DNA of 37,158 nt, taken from an uncultured Paraglaciecola sp. GTDB taxonomy: Bacteria; Pseudomonadota; Gammaproteobacteria; Enterobacterales; Alteromonadaceae. Below, piece by piece: positions 23,755 to 31,616 of this stretch (its first letter is position 1; each line of letters opens with the position of its first letter). The position numbers and the translations under genes are program-made. The stretch covers positions 1 to 37,158 of the forward strand of contig NZ_CAKZKO010000062.1 of NCBI RefSeq assembly GCF_937123705.1, written 5' to 3'. The notes beneath the pieces are model-generated. The model ran no database searches. It worked only from the letters and a program-made list of their open reading frames with translations, and was not told the origin of the DNA.

Positions 23755-24236
23755 TGAGTTGGAATCCTAGCGCTCCACAACTGTTTCAGCTGCCAGATAC
23801 GGCGGTAAACCTTGATTATCTGATGTCATATCAGGCAGAAGAGGGGGAAACGGTTCTGAGTTATACCTGGTCGTTGTCACCGGATGAACCAAACCCGTTC
23901 ACTATCTCTGCAGATTTAAGCGGTGTTCGGCTGCAGGCAGCGAGTTTAGCTGGTCTGTTTAAGCCGGATTTCCTTGATTATCGGGATGGTGATCAGGTGC
24001 TAAGGGTATCTGACTGGCCAGATCTGCCACCTTGCAAAGACTTGGTGGAGTTCAAACCGAGCAGTATTAGCCAACTGGATTACACCATCACGGTTACCGT
24101 TACTGTGAAATCAACCGACCCAGACACAAGCCAAGAATTGGAAACTGAGCACAGCAACAGCTGGACAATGGTGATTTTGCACGATTACAGCTCAGGTAAG
24201 CAGAAATTACTGGAGTACATGCAATGCCAGCCGTAA
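23754..24236 (+). CDS. Hypothetical baseplate-region protein (160 aa)
   Basis: ATG 23754 overlaps the gpV stop (TAATG). The protein is beta-rich with regular alternation (YTITVTVTVKST) and many Trp/Pro residues, resembling an Ig-like or fibronectin-like fold. It lies between the spike and the PAAR tip, so it may load or decorate the spike. No family recognised. Confidence 0.65.
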   Translation: MSWNPSAPQLFQLPDTAVNLDYLMSYQAEEGETVLSYTWSLSPDEPNPFTISADLSGVRLQAASLAGLFKPDFLDYRDGDQVLRVSDWPDLPPCKDLVEFKPSSISQLDYTITVTVTVKSTDPDTSQELETEHSNSWTMVILHDYSSGKQKLLEYMQCQP

Positions 24237-24514
24237 CCCGACAAGGTGACGGAGGGACAGGCCACGGCGCGTTCCCTCCTAGAACCAGCACAGCAGGCAG
24301 TGGCGATGTGTTTTGCAATGGCGCTCTGGTACACCGACAAGGTGATGCTTGGGGTGTGCATTGCGACCCTTCACCGTCTTGTCATGCTGGCAGCTTATCC
24401 GGTGGTTCATCGTCCGTCTTCGTTAACGGCAAGCCTTTGGGGCGTGTCGGTGATGCGGTGGATTGTGGCTCAGTGGTAGCAGCTGGCTCATCAAATGTAT
24501 TTGCAGGGGGATAA
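24224..24514 (+). CDS. PAAR-motif spike tip protein
   Basis: A 96-residue protein with the PAAR-family sequence MPAVTRQGDGGTGH, then repeated GDVFCNGALVHRQGDAW and SSVFVNGKPLGRVGDAV units, and a few Cys/His that could hold a metal ion. Such proteins form the sharp cone on the gpV or VgrG trimer that pierces the outer membrane. It overlaps the previous gene by 13 bases. P2 itself has no separate PAAR gene. Confidence 0.9.
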   Translation: MPAVTRQGDGGTGHGAFPPRTSTAGSGDVFCNGALVHRQGDAWGVHCDPSPSCHAGSLSGGSSSVFVNGKPLGRVGDAVDCGSVVAAGSSNVFAGG

Positions 24515-24519
24515 CTACC

Positions 24520-24858
24520 ATGCGTGGTATGGATGCCAACACAGGTCGAGCTCTCAGTGGCGTCGACCACTTGAAGCAGTCGGTGCGTGACATCCTCACC
24601 ACACCCATAGGCTCACGCGTTATGCGCCGTGATTATGGTAGCCGACTGTTTGATTTGATTGATAACCCAGGCAATCCCGAAACAGTGGCAGACATTGTGG
24701 CAGAAAGCGCCCAAGCCCTGAAAAAGTGGGAAAAGCGGATAGAAGTATCACGGGTTATCGTTACATCCGCCCAACCTGGTGCGGTAATGCTGACCATAGA
24801 AGGCAAATATAAGCCCAATGGACAGCAAATAACACTGGAAGGCATAGAGGTGAATTGA
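24520..24858 (+). CDS. Baseplate assembly protein W (gp25-like)
   Basis: A 112-residue protein of the gpW/T4 gp25 lysozyme-like family: SVRDILTTPIGSRVMRRDYGSRLFDLIDNP is the signature, including the conserved PxGSR and EPR-like region. It forms part of the baseplate wedge next to the sheath initiator. ATG 24520 is preferred over 24463, with GGGGA eight bases upstream. Confidence 0.9.
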   Translation: MRGMDANTGRALSGVDHLKQSVRDILTTPIGSRVMRRDYGSRLFDLIDNPGNPETVADIVAESAQALKKWEKRIEVSRVIVTSAQPGAVMLTIEGKYKPNGQQITLEGIEVN

Positions 24859-25751
24859 TGGCCACGGTGAACGTAGACATGAGCCAACTGCCTAAGCCTG
24901 CGGTGATAGAGCAGTTGGACTATGAACAAATCCTGCAGGAATGGATCCAGCGTTATAAGGAATTAGACCCTGATTACCAAGATGTCATTGAATCAGACCC
25001 TGTTTACAAGCTTCTGGAAGTCGCCGCTTTTCGTGAGGTTGTGCTTCGTCAGCGCGTCAATGATGGTGCTCATGCCACCATGTTAGCCTACGCAACCAAA
25101 GAAGATTTGGATGTGCGTGGTGCTGATTTTGATGTTGAGCGGTTGGTCATTGACGAAGGGGATCCTAATGCGGTTCCTCCGCGAGAAAAGATAATGGAAT
25201 CGGATGATGCGTTTCGTTATCGGATCCAGTTATCGAACCGAGCTAAGAATACGGCAGGCAGCGCTGATGATTATGAGTTCTGGGCACTATCGGCGGATGG
25301 TCGAGTAAAAAGTATTGCGACTGACTCCCCGCAAGGCACGTTAACCGTAACGGTTTCAGTGCTTTCTCATGAGGGTAACGGTGCAGCCAGCGCAGAGCTG
25401 ATTAAGTTAGTTGAAGACACGTTAACCCCGAAAGGGACTCGTCCACTCAGTGATGAAGTGGTGGTGCAAAGTGCCACAATTAATGAATTTGCTGTTATTG
25501 CTGAGTTGGAGTTGTTCTCAGGGCCGGATGAATCCGAAGTGCTCAAGACGTCGCGTGAGCAGCTGGATAAGTGGCTGGCTGATTCACATCGTCAAGGCAT
25601 GGATTTAACCCTTGATGGTTTCTATGCTTCGTTGCGCGTGCCTGGTGTTTATAAGGTGCATTTAACCTCGCCTACTGCAGACATTATTAATGATCAGTTT
25701 AGTGCTGGTTATGCTACTGGCATTACGCTGACAGCGAGGGTGACAACATGA
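24858..25751 (+). CDS. Baseplate assembly protein J
   Basis: A 297-residue wedge protein with the gpJ layout: an N-terminal helix region (YEQILQEWIQRYKELDPDY), the LLEVAAFREVVLRQRVNDGAHATMLAYA helix, the YRIQLSNRAKNTAGSADDYEFWA block, and a beta-rich C-terminus. ATG 24858 overlaps the W stop by one base. It is followed by gene I with a four-base overlap. Confidence 0.92.
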   Translation: MATVNVDMSQLPKPAVIEQLDYEQILQEWIQRYKELDPDYQDVIESDPVYKLLEVAAFREVVLRQRVNDGAHATMLAYATKEDLDVRGADFDVERLVIDEGDPNAVPPREKIMESDDAFRYRIQLSNRAKNTAGSADDYEFWALSADGRVKSIATDSPQGTLTVTVSVLSHEGNGAASAELIKLVEDTLTPKGTRPLSDEVVVQSATINEFAVIAELELFSGPDESEVLKTSREQLDKWLADSHRQGMDLTLDGFYASLRVPGVYKVHLTSPTADIINDQFSAGYATGITLTARVTT

Positions 25752-26380
25752 CGGTGAATAGCCTGCTGCCACCCAATGCCAGCAAACATGAACGAGACTT
25801 AGAGGCGGTGATTTCACCGCCTCTTTCTTTTCCAAACCGTGACATCTGGAACCCAGAAAAATGCCCTGAACACCTATTGCCGCACTTGGCATGGGCTTTA
25901 TCGGTAGATAACTGGGATTCAACGTGGCCTGTTGAGCGAAAGCGGCAGGTGATCAAAGACAGCATCTATATCCATCGAAAAAAGGGTACCCGTGATGCTG
26001 TAGAGCGGGTAGTTAGTGCCATTCGTGGTGATGACACCAAAGTGACGGAATGGTTTGAAGATAAAGACAATTTAGCACCTGGTGAGTTTCGCGTTGATTA
26101 CGTATCAACAGGAACTCCTGTCGATGGTTCTGAAATCAATAATCTGGTTCCTGCAATTAACTCTGCGAAGAATGTTCGCAGCAATTTAACCAAAATCACC
26201 ATAACTAGCCGTGTAGAAGCGCCAGAAAAGCATGTTGCCGTGAGTCGGCAGGCTATGCAGATGAAGGCGGGGCCATGGATTATTTCCTCAATGGTGAGTT
26301 CATCAAATAACGGCATGGCTTGCATCTCGCGCCAAGGCATACAGATTAAGTCCGGCCCATTACCGTTAGTGTTGGAGTAA
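25748..26380 (+). CDS. Tail protein I
   Basis: A 210-residue gpI-family protein: LLPPNASKHERDLEAVI, WNPEKCPEHLLPHLAWALSVDNWDSTW and the IHRKKGTRDAVERVV helix are family landmarks. It links the wedge to the tail fibre. The extra C-terminal 50 residues contain two copies of a QAMQMKAGP/QGIQIKSGP-like repeat, perhaps a fibre-docking element. Confidence 0.9.
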   Translation: MTVNSLLPPNASKHERDLEAVISPPLSFPNRDIWNPEKCPEHLLPHLAWALSVDNWDSTWPVERKRQVIKDSIYIHRKKGTRDAVERVVSAIRGDDTKVTEWFEDKDNLAPGEFRVDYVSTGTPVDGSEINNLVPAINSAKNVRSNLTKITITSRVEAPEKHVAVSRQAMQMKAGPWIISSMVSSSNNGMACISRQGIQIKSGPLPLVLE

Positions 26381-26386
26381 CAAAAC

Positions 26387-29095
26387 ATGACTCAACCCCC
26401 AGAGAGCCAGCAACAATATGGTTCCATTCTGACTATTCTCGGTGAGAATGCAGAACAGAACGGTAAGCTGCAGAATAAACAAATCACTTTTACCCATATG
26501 GCTATTGGTGATGCGAATGATGAATATGTGCAGCCAGACCGAAAACAAACTGCTTTAGTGAACGAATTAGCCCGTATTCCGGTGAATTCAGTGGATATTC
26601 TTCAACCAACACCAGATAGTGTGCCAATGTTGAAGGTAGAAGCAATTCTTCCAGATGATGTGAATGACCTTGTAATTCGTGAATTTGCCGCCGTAGCTAC
26701 GTTTGATGGTAATACCTATTTCCATGCGGTAGGCAACAATGCGCGGATTTATGTTCCGCCGCCAGTGAATAACGGCAATGTGAACACGCCAGTCACATTA
26801 GAGATGATTTTCGTTATAACCTCTGCCGAACCGATCGTTGAAATGGATCCTAATGTGGTTACGGCAAGTCGTGAGTGGGTTAATAAAACAGTTTTAACTC
26901 GAACCGAAACGGTATCATCATTTGTTGATATAGGTACGTTGGATCTAAATGCTACGCATCTAATTACTAGGGGCTATTACACACCAGGAGATAAAGGTAA
27001 CGCGGAATTTACCTATACAGGTCAGGTTAATCCATCAGAAGCTGGTAAAAGTTATTTAAATATAGGCTTAACTTATGACAAAGTAGGTCGAGAGTTTGAA
27101 ATCATTAGCAGCCCGCTAAATTATCGTCAGTTCGGCGCGGTATTGGATGGACAATCCATAGTCATGGAGAGCATTAAAGACTGCCATGACTGTGCAAATT
27201 TGAAGCAAGTTTCTGTTGTAAATGAAGATGGTATTGCGTTAATTGATGATAGTTTTATGCCTATCATCAATACGAATGTTGACTGGGGAATGACAGAGTT
27301 CCGAGTTCATCCAGATGTTGGCCGTCCTGCTACTTGGGATATACCTGTTTTATTTCGTGCGGAGGGTAATCCATTAAACGAATTTAGCTTGCCCATTGAT
27401 AAAACAGAGTTTTATAAGTCGTCCAGTCATCTTTCTTCACTTTCTTCATTGCATAATTCAATGATTTCTATTGAGACAGATTTACCGTTAATCAAACGAT
27501 ATAAGAGCGATAGTAACCATATATATAAGTCAGAGGTAAATAGGGTTAGCAAAAACGGTGAGTTAAACAAGCCGCTTAGATTTGATTATAGTTCTGCGTC
27601 CAATCTTACCGTTAAATATCGCGACATGGAAAAATCATACATAACAATAAAAGGTGGCTTTCTTGATGAGAATAACAGTCCATCACATACCTTTATTGAT
27701 ATAGCCAGAAATAATGTTATTTGGAATCTGATCGGCTTTAAAGATTGCGTAAGCACTGATGAGAAGAACATCCGCGCAACAATGAAAATAAGCATGGCTG
27801 CTGATATTAGGTTAGTTGATATTAACGCAGAGGCACACACGCGCTTGGAGGGAACAGATGGAACGTATGGGTTATACGGGGAAGGCGTTGTTGATTTATA
27901 TTTAGATAACTTGAACGCTTATTGTGGTTATGGATTCTCAGGTTTAAAGCAAGTAAATGGCATTACAATGGTTAACAGTAAAGTTAACCGGCTTGATGGT
28001 CATTACGGCATTTATGACATTGAGATGCGAAATTGCTATATAAAAGAGTGGGGCATATTAATTGGCTCAGGCGGTGGTTACTTAAGAATTAAAAATTGCA
28101 CCAAGTTCTTTAGTCGTTCAACAAAGCTGAATCAAGGTGATTTTGCTCATTATGATATTGTTCAGTTCCGTCCGGATTACGGTAGTGAATGGAGAGGAGA
28201 TATTGATATATCAGGGCTTCGATTAGAAGTTGATCCTCAAATTCCCGTCGATGAAACGATTAAAATCGTTTCATTTAACTGTAATGGCGATTATGGAGCA
28301 GCAGATATTGTTGATTGGGGGAAGAGTATCACTATAAAAGATATTGTGATTGCAGCACCGAGGTCACACCTAGATAGTGATAAATTTGGAGTGATAATTG
28401 TTGATTACGGTGGAAGGGCGATAACGACAGGCACCCGTATTCCTTCAAGGATAAACATTGATAATGTTAACTATGAGAGTGAAAATACGAAGGCATATAT
28501 ATCGGCAGTAGTTGGACCTAATGATTTGTACGTAAAGATGCCAGCTACTTTATCCTTAGCGTCTAAGGGTGATCATAACTCAGTCTGGTCATTGTCAAAC
28601 ATTTTTAATGCAACTAAAAACCCGTTGTATGATGAGGGGAACTATGATTTCAAGCAATCGTTAATTCAATATGGTCAAATTCCAGAAGAAAGAAATACTG
28701 GTGATGACCGAATTAAAATTCGTCTGATAATCAGTAAATGCACCATGTACGACGTGGAAATCACAGTAGACCATTATTTAGAGTCTCATGGTGGTTCATG
28801 CATTGCTTATGATACATATGAGGGTGGTTTACCTACCGATGCAATTGGTTGGTTCTTTGGTACTCAAATAATACCGCTTCCTCATAGAGTTAATGGGAAA
28901 GCTGAATTTGGACACATGCACTTAAATAATGCGCAAATTATTAAAACAGCTGCACCATATGTAACTACCAATCTTCAGAGCGCGATTGGTGTTCGATGCG
29001 AGGTTGGTTCTGTCTCAGGAGGTGTGTCACCTAGTCAGTTATTTTATGGTTATCTTGCTGATACAGGCCTTCATGAACCAGTGCAGCCGCTATGA
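26387..29095 (+). CDS. Tail fibre (receptor-binding protein)
   Basis: A 902-residue fibre. Residues 1-170 are the DUF3751/gpH-type attachment domain shared among P2-like fibres (QYGSILTILGENAEQNGKLQ..ITFTHMAIGD). From about residue 200 the protein turns into a right-handed beta-helix-like pectate-lyase repeat region with many short Ile/Val/Asn strands, then a C-terminal jelly-roll-like domain. Codons and bases are clearly AT-richer after residue 180 than in the neighbours, a sign of exchange of the host-binding part. No tail-fibre chaperone gene follows; a terminator does. Confidence 0.88.
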   Translation: MTQPPESQQQYGSILTILGENAEQNGKLQNKQITFTHMAIGDANDEYVQPDRKQTALVNELARIPVNSVDILQPTPDSVPMLKVEAILPDDVNDLVIREFAAVATFDGNTYFHAVGNNARIYVPPPVNNGNVNTPVTLEMIFVITSAEPIVEMDPNVVTASREWVNKTVLTRTETVSSFVDIGTLDLNATHLITRGYYTPGDKGNAEFTYTGQVNPSEAGKSYLNIGLTYDKVGREFEIISSPLNYRQFGAVLDGQSIVMESIKDCHDCANLKQVSVVNEDGIALIDDSFMPIINTNVDWGMTEFRVHPDVGRPATWDIPVLFRAEGNPLNEFSLPIDKTEFYKSSSHLSSLSSLHNSMISIETDLPLIKRYKSDSNHIYKSEVNRVSKNGELNKPLRFDYSSASNLTVKYRDMEKSYITIKGGFLDENNSPSHTFIDIARNNVIWNLIGFKDCVSTDEKNIRATMKISMAADIRLVDINAEAHTRLEGTDGTYGLYGEGVVDLYLDNLNAYCGYGFSGLKQVNGITMVNSKVNRLDGHYGIYDIEMRNCYIKEWGILIGSGGGYLRIKNCTKFFSRSTKLNQGDFAHYDIVQFRPDYGSEWRGDIDISGLRLEVDPQIPVDETIKIVSFNCNGDYGAADIVDWGKSITIKDIVIAAPRSHLDSDKFGVIIVDYGGRAITTGTRIPSRINIDNVNYESENTKAYISAVVGPNDLYVKMPATLSLASKGDHNSVWSLSNIFNATKNPLYDEGNYDFKQSLIQYGQIPEERNTGDDRIKIRLIISKCTMYDVEITVDHYLESHGGSCIAYDTYEGGLPTDAIGWFFGTQIIPLPHRVNGKAEFGHMHLNNAQIIKTAAPYVTTNLQSAIGVRCEVGSVSGGVSPSQLFYGYLADTGLHEPVQPL

Positions 29096-29111
29096 CATAG
29101 TCTTTAATCAT

Positions 29112-29136
29112 AAACCCCGCTTCGGCGGGGTTTTTT
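29112..29136 (+). terminator. Terminator after the tail fibre
   Basis: Eight-base-pair stem AACCCCGC with GCGGGGTT closing a TTCG tetraloop, then six T. Among the strongest in the window. Confidence 0.95.
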
Positions 29137-29161
29137 ATTACCCAACGAATAGGAATTAGCT

Positions 29162-30628
29162 ATGACGCAATTTCTCCATGGTGTGGAAGTTATCGAAATT
29201 GATGACGGTTCGCGCCCTATCCAAACCGTAAAATCAGCCGTTATCGGTCTGGTTGGCACTGCGCCTGGTGCAGCTTCTGCTATTGCGGCAACGCTAACGC
29301 TTGGCAGTGCCATTTTGAATGATGGCATGGTGTTTACTGCTAAAAAGGCAGGTACCGAAGGCAATGCAATCAGTATTGAAGTGGTTGACCCAGCTGCAGC
29401 AGATGAAGCTTTGGTCGTTACTGTTGATGGCAACAAAGTAAAAGTCACGCTGGCAACGGATGCCAGCAAGGTGATCACTTCGACTGCAGTCGAAATTAAA
29501 GCCGCCATTGAAGCCGATGTTGATGCTACTGCTTTGGTTGGTGTTGCTGTGCTTGGTGATGGTAGTGGTGATGTGGCTCCTGCCCCTCGCACTTATCTCA
29601 CTGGCGGTGAGAATGAGCCTTTCCCCCTGTATAAGCCGGTTGCTGTTGCAGGTAGCCGTAAACGTGCTGAAGGCTTAGGTGTTGGAGGTACGCTACCCGC
29701 CGCAATTGATGACATTTTTGATCAAACAGGTGCTTTGGTCATTGTGGTTCGTGCCGAAGAAGGTGCGGATGATGCCACTACCCAGGCAAACGTCATTAAG
29801 GCTATGCAAGGCTGGCTTGATAGCCAAACTGAAACCGGATACACCCCGCGCATTCTGATCGCACCGGAGTTCAGCCAGGTTGATGCGGTATCGAGTGAGG
29901 GTGAAGCGAAAGCCAAGCGCCTCCGTGCCATCTTCTACTCAGATTGTGAACGTGTTGCCAGCTATACCGATGCTATCAAGCGTGCTCGTCAGTTTGGTGA
30001 GCGTGTTGAAGTAACTTGGCCATGGGTGCGAGTGTTTGACACTGAGCAGGCCAAAGAAATTGATCGTCCTTACTCAGCTCGTGCTGCAGGTTTGCGTGCG
30101 CGTATTGATGCAGAGAAAGGTTTCTGGTGGTCGAAATCGAACCAGCAGGTTTATGGCATTGTGGGTACGTCTCAGCCAGTGGATTGGTCGCTTGGTGATC
30201 CGAACACCACGGCTAACATGCTGAACGAAAACAAGGTGAGCACCATCATTCGTGAAGGTGGTTTCCGTCACTGGGGTAACCGTACCTGTAGTGTGGATCC
30301 TAAGTGGACGTTTGAACAGACTCGCCGAACCGCTGACATCATCAATGACAGCGTACAGCGCTCTCACATGTGGGCTGTAGACCGCAACATCACCAAGACC
30401 TACGTCGATGACGTAATTGCAGGGGTGAATGCTTATCTGCGTGAATTAAAGGCGCTAGGGGCTATTCTGGGCGGTGAGTGCTGGGCTGATAAAGAGCTGA
30501 ACACGCCAGCGACCATTCAAAAAGGTCTGGTGTACTTTGATTTCGATTTCTGTCCACCGTATCCGGCTGAGCACATCGTGTTCCGTAGCCGCTTAAACAA
30601 TGATTATCTGGAAGAGGTATTTAGCTAA
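29162..30628 (+). CDS. Tail sheath protein (gpFI-like)
   Basis: A 488-residue contractile sheath subunit. The N-terminal MTQFLHGVEVIEIDDGSRPIQTVKSAVIGLVGTAP is typical. Residues about 40-150 hold an inserted beta domain (FTAKKAGTEGNAISIEVV) seen in some sheath proteins. The C-terminal core has WPWVRVFD, FWWSKSNQQVYGIVG and GFRHWGNRTCS, the last conserved in P2 FI. It is followed by the tube gene with a one-base overlap. Confidence 0.95.
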   Translation: MTQFLHGVEVIEIDDGSRPIQTVKSAVIGLVGTAPGAASAIAATLTLGSAILNDGMVFTAKKAGTEGNAISIEVVDPAAADEALVVTVDGNKVKVTLATDASKVITSTAVEIKAAIEADVDATALVGVAVLGDGSGDVAPAPRTYLTGGENEPFPLYKPVAVAGSRKRAEGLGVGGTLPAAIDDIFDQTGALVIVVRAEEGADDATTQANVIKAMQGWLDSQTETGYTPRILIAPEFSQVDAVSSEGEAKAKRLRAIFYSDCERVASYTDAIKRARQFGERVEVTWPWVRVFDTEQAKEIDRPYSARAAGLRARIDAEKGFWWSKSNQQVYGIVGTSQPVDWSLGDPNTTANMLNENKVSTIIREGGFRHWGNRTCSVDPKWTFEQTRRTADIINDSVQRSHMWAVDRNITKTYVDDVIAGVNAYLRELKALGAILGGECWADKELNTPATIQKGLVYFDFDFCPPYPAEHIVFRSRLNNDYLEEVFS

Positions 30629-31143
30629 TGGCAGGTGACAACTTACTTAGCCGCTGGGCTATCTGGGTGGATGGTATCGGTAAAGCCGGTAATGCCAAAG
30701 AGTACACGCCACCCGTTCTTGAGGTTTTGACCTCTGATTTTCAAGCTGGCGATATGGATATGCCTATCCCAGTTGATGAAGGCATGGCTGGTATGGAAGC
30801 CAGTTTTTCTTTGTTTGGTGTCGATGTCACGGTTCTTCCTCTGTTTGGTTTGCGCCAAGGGACCCGCACTGCGGTATCGGTTCGCTCGACTTACACCGAT
30901 CTCTCAGGTGGTAGTTATGACCTAGTTGAAGAACTGGGCGGCATGATCACTAAGATTGAGCGTGATACTCAGGATACTGGAAGCCAGCGTGATAAAGCCA
31001 TGAAAGTAACCATGAAGCTGGACTATTACAAAGTGGTTCGTGCAGGTGTGGTTCTTATCGAAGTCGATCCAGTTAACCACGTTCGTAAGCTTGGTGGCAT
31101 CGATGTCCTTGAAGGCATCCGCGCTATTCTGCAGCTCTCTTAA
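30628..31143 (+). CDS. Tail tube protein (gpFII of P2 type)
   Basis: A 171-residue tube subunit directly after the sheath, with the pattern of P2 FII: AIWVDGIGKAGNAKEYTPPVL, GGMDMPI-like start, and GMAGMEASFSLFGVD. It is the rigid inner tube. ATG 30628 overlaps the sheath stop. A terminator follows in the 57-base gap. Confidence 0.92.
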   Translation: MAGDNLLSRWAIWVDGIGKAGNAKEYTPPVLEVLTSDFQAGDMDMPIPVDEGMAGMEASFSLFGVDVTVLPLFGLRQGTRTAVSVRSTYTDLSGGSYDLVEELGGMITKIERDTQDTGSQRDKAMKVTMKLDYYKVVRAGVVLIEVDPVNHVRKLGGIDVLEGIRAILQLS

Positions 31144-31161
31144 TTTCCCGTTAAACCTTAT

Positions 31162-31187
31162 AGGCCGCAATGATGCGGCCTTTTTTA
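31162..31187 (+). terminator. Terminator after the tube gene
   Basis: Eight-base-pair stem AGGCCGCA with TGCGGCCT, loop ATGA, then a run of T. Likely keeps tube and sheath transcripts in excess over the tape measure. Confidence 0.92.
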
Positions 31188-31200
31188 TTGGATAAAAGCC

Positions 31201-31491
31201 ATGACATACCCAGTTGAGAAGAAAGAAGTAAAACTTGCCTACCCAGTAGAGTTAGGTGGTCAAAAGATTGAAGTACTTAACATTCGTCGCCCTAAAGTTC
31301 GTGATCAGCTGATTGCGGATAAGCAGAATAAATCTGATGCAGATAAAGAAGTGCATTTGATGTCGTTGTTGGCTGAAGTTGAGACTGCAGTTATTCAGGA
31401 ATTGGATCTTGATGACTATACCGAGGTGCAAAAAGTCATCGTGGGTTTTCGCAAGAAGCGCTCAGAGAACGAGACCTCCAACGAGGCTTAA
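31201..31491 (+). CDS. Tail assembly chaperone gpE
   Basis: A 96-residue protein of the P2 gpE type, beginning at ATG 31201 just upstream of the tape measure: basic N-terminus and the KVRDQLIADK and LLAEVETAVIQELDLDDYTEVQKVIVGF helices. Such proteins wrap the tape measure until the tube polymerises. A -1 frameshift site near its end yields the longer gpE+E'. Confidence 0.88.
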   Translation: MTYPVEKKEVKLAYPVELGGQKIEVLNIRRPKVRDQLIADKQNKSDADKEVHLMSLLAEVETAVIQELDLDDYTEVQKVIVGFRKKRSENETSNEA

Positions 31492-31616
31492 TCGTGTTGG
31501 CCAGTCATACAGGCTGGTCACTCTCTGAGTTGTTGGATTTGCCAGTTAGTACCTTTATAGAGTTCATTGAACTGCTGCCGAAGAAGGAAAAATCAAATGG
31601 TAACCCAAAATCTTAA
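31201..31616 (+). CDS. gpE+E' fusion by programmed -1 frameshift
   Basis: The heptamer GGGTTTT (31443-31449) is a perfect X-XXY-YYZ slippery site in the gpE frame (GGT TTT). After a -1 slip translation continues from codon TCG (31449) to TAA (31614-31616), giving about 138 residues, close to P2 gpE+E'. The new part contains LASHTGWSLSELLDLPVSTF, which is strikingly like P2 E' (ADQTGWSLADLLALP as I recall). It ends inside the start of the tape measure gene. Confidence 0.85.
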
